From Persea americana (Eukaryota; Streptophyta; Magnoliopsida; Laurales; Lauraceae), in NCBI GenBank assembly GCA_029852735.1, contig JAQQXO010000024.1, positions 310,001 through 374,000 on the forward strand: a stretch of 64,000 nucleotides of DNA, written 5' to 3'. Of this stretch, positions 63,992-64,000 are shown piece after piece. Both the position numbers and the translations under genes were made by a program. The first letter of the stretch is position 1, and the number at the start of each line of letters is the position of its first letter. Below the pieces are notes generated by a model. The model was not told the DNA's origin. It saw only the letters and a program-made list of their open reading frames with translations, and made no database searches.

Positions 63992-64000
63992 GAAACGCAT
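63992..64000. repeat. First 9 bases of a nineteenth unit
   Basis: The window ends with GAAACGCAT, the M1 anchor, so the array continues to the right. Confidence 0.9.

Larger units (their letters stand above)
1..64000. repeat. Tandem array of a 3.53-kb LINE-containing satellite unit
   Basis: The same order of sequence blocks recurs every 3,534-3,537 bases from one edge of the window to the other, always in the same orientation and with no intervening unrelated DNA. Eighteen full units can be phased from 354 to 63991, starting each at the monomer anchor GAAACGCATTT. Copies differ by scattered single-base changes, and the net length differences are explained by one A-run plus one C-run. This is the structure of a plant higher-order satellite. 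Neither end of the array lies in the window, so true copy number is unknown. Confidence 0.99.

Noticed and set aside
1..64000. CRISPR array or bacterial retron/DGR, suggested by regular repeats with RT frames
   Set aside because: Repeats are kilobase-scale without spacers; the RT is of plant LINE type, truncated, and joined to an EN domain; no cas, msr/msd or template repeat is present.
1..64000. Ribosomal DNA or histone gene tandem array
   Set aside because: No rRNA or histone sequence is visible in the unit; the only coding remnant is the LINE.

Overview
The whole window is one uninterrupted head-to-tail tandem array. A unit of 3,534-3,537 bp is repeated 18 times, with a 353-bp partial unit at the left edge and 9 bp of a nineteenth at the right edge. 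No host gene, tRNA, rRNA, CRISPR array or bacterial-type operon was found. The only coding-derived material is a fragment of a plant L1-type LINE (non-LTR retrotransposon) on the minus strand, once per unit. Its endonuclease and reverse-transcriptase motifs are of the kind common in flowering-plant LINEs, so I infer a plant nuclear genome in a heterochromatic satellite region (pericentromeric, subtelomeric or knob-like). The species cannot be named from the sequence.

Layout of one unit, using unit 1 (354-3888): satellite monomer M1 (354-782, 429 bp); monomer M2 (783-1222, 440 bp) with a 13-16 nt A-run; monomer M3 (1223-3437), whose middle is replaced by the 1,906-bp LINE fragment (1495-3400); monomer M4 (3438-3888, 451 bp). 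M3 and M4 are close relatives; M1 and M2 are more diverged. Each monomer also contains a shorter internal repeat with cores about 60-68 bp apart. The structure is therefore nested: short sub-repeat, then 430-450-bp monomer, then a four-monomer higher-order unit carrying the LINE fragment, then the array.

The LINE fragment reads on the minus strand as the tail of ORF1, an ATGA overlap, then ORF2 with an apurinic-type endonuclease (EN) and the first part of the reverse transcriptase (RT), cut off just after RT motif A. It has no 3' end, no poly-A tail and no visible target-site duplication. ORF2 is dead: it has a stop at codon 37, two compensating frameshifts, an altered EN catalytic motif and no RT catalytic YADD/FADD box.

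Shared variants divide the array into blocks: units 1-5 (I), units 6-9 (II, with stepwise accumulating variants), unit 10 (mosaic) and units 11-18 (IV, two alternating haplotypes). Nearly all unit length change comes from one A-run. The pattern fits recent unequal crossing-over and gene conversion acting on a methylated satellite. Nothing here forms a gene pathway; the point of interest is how the LINE piece was captured and amplified.
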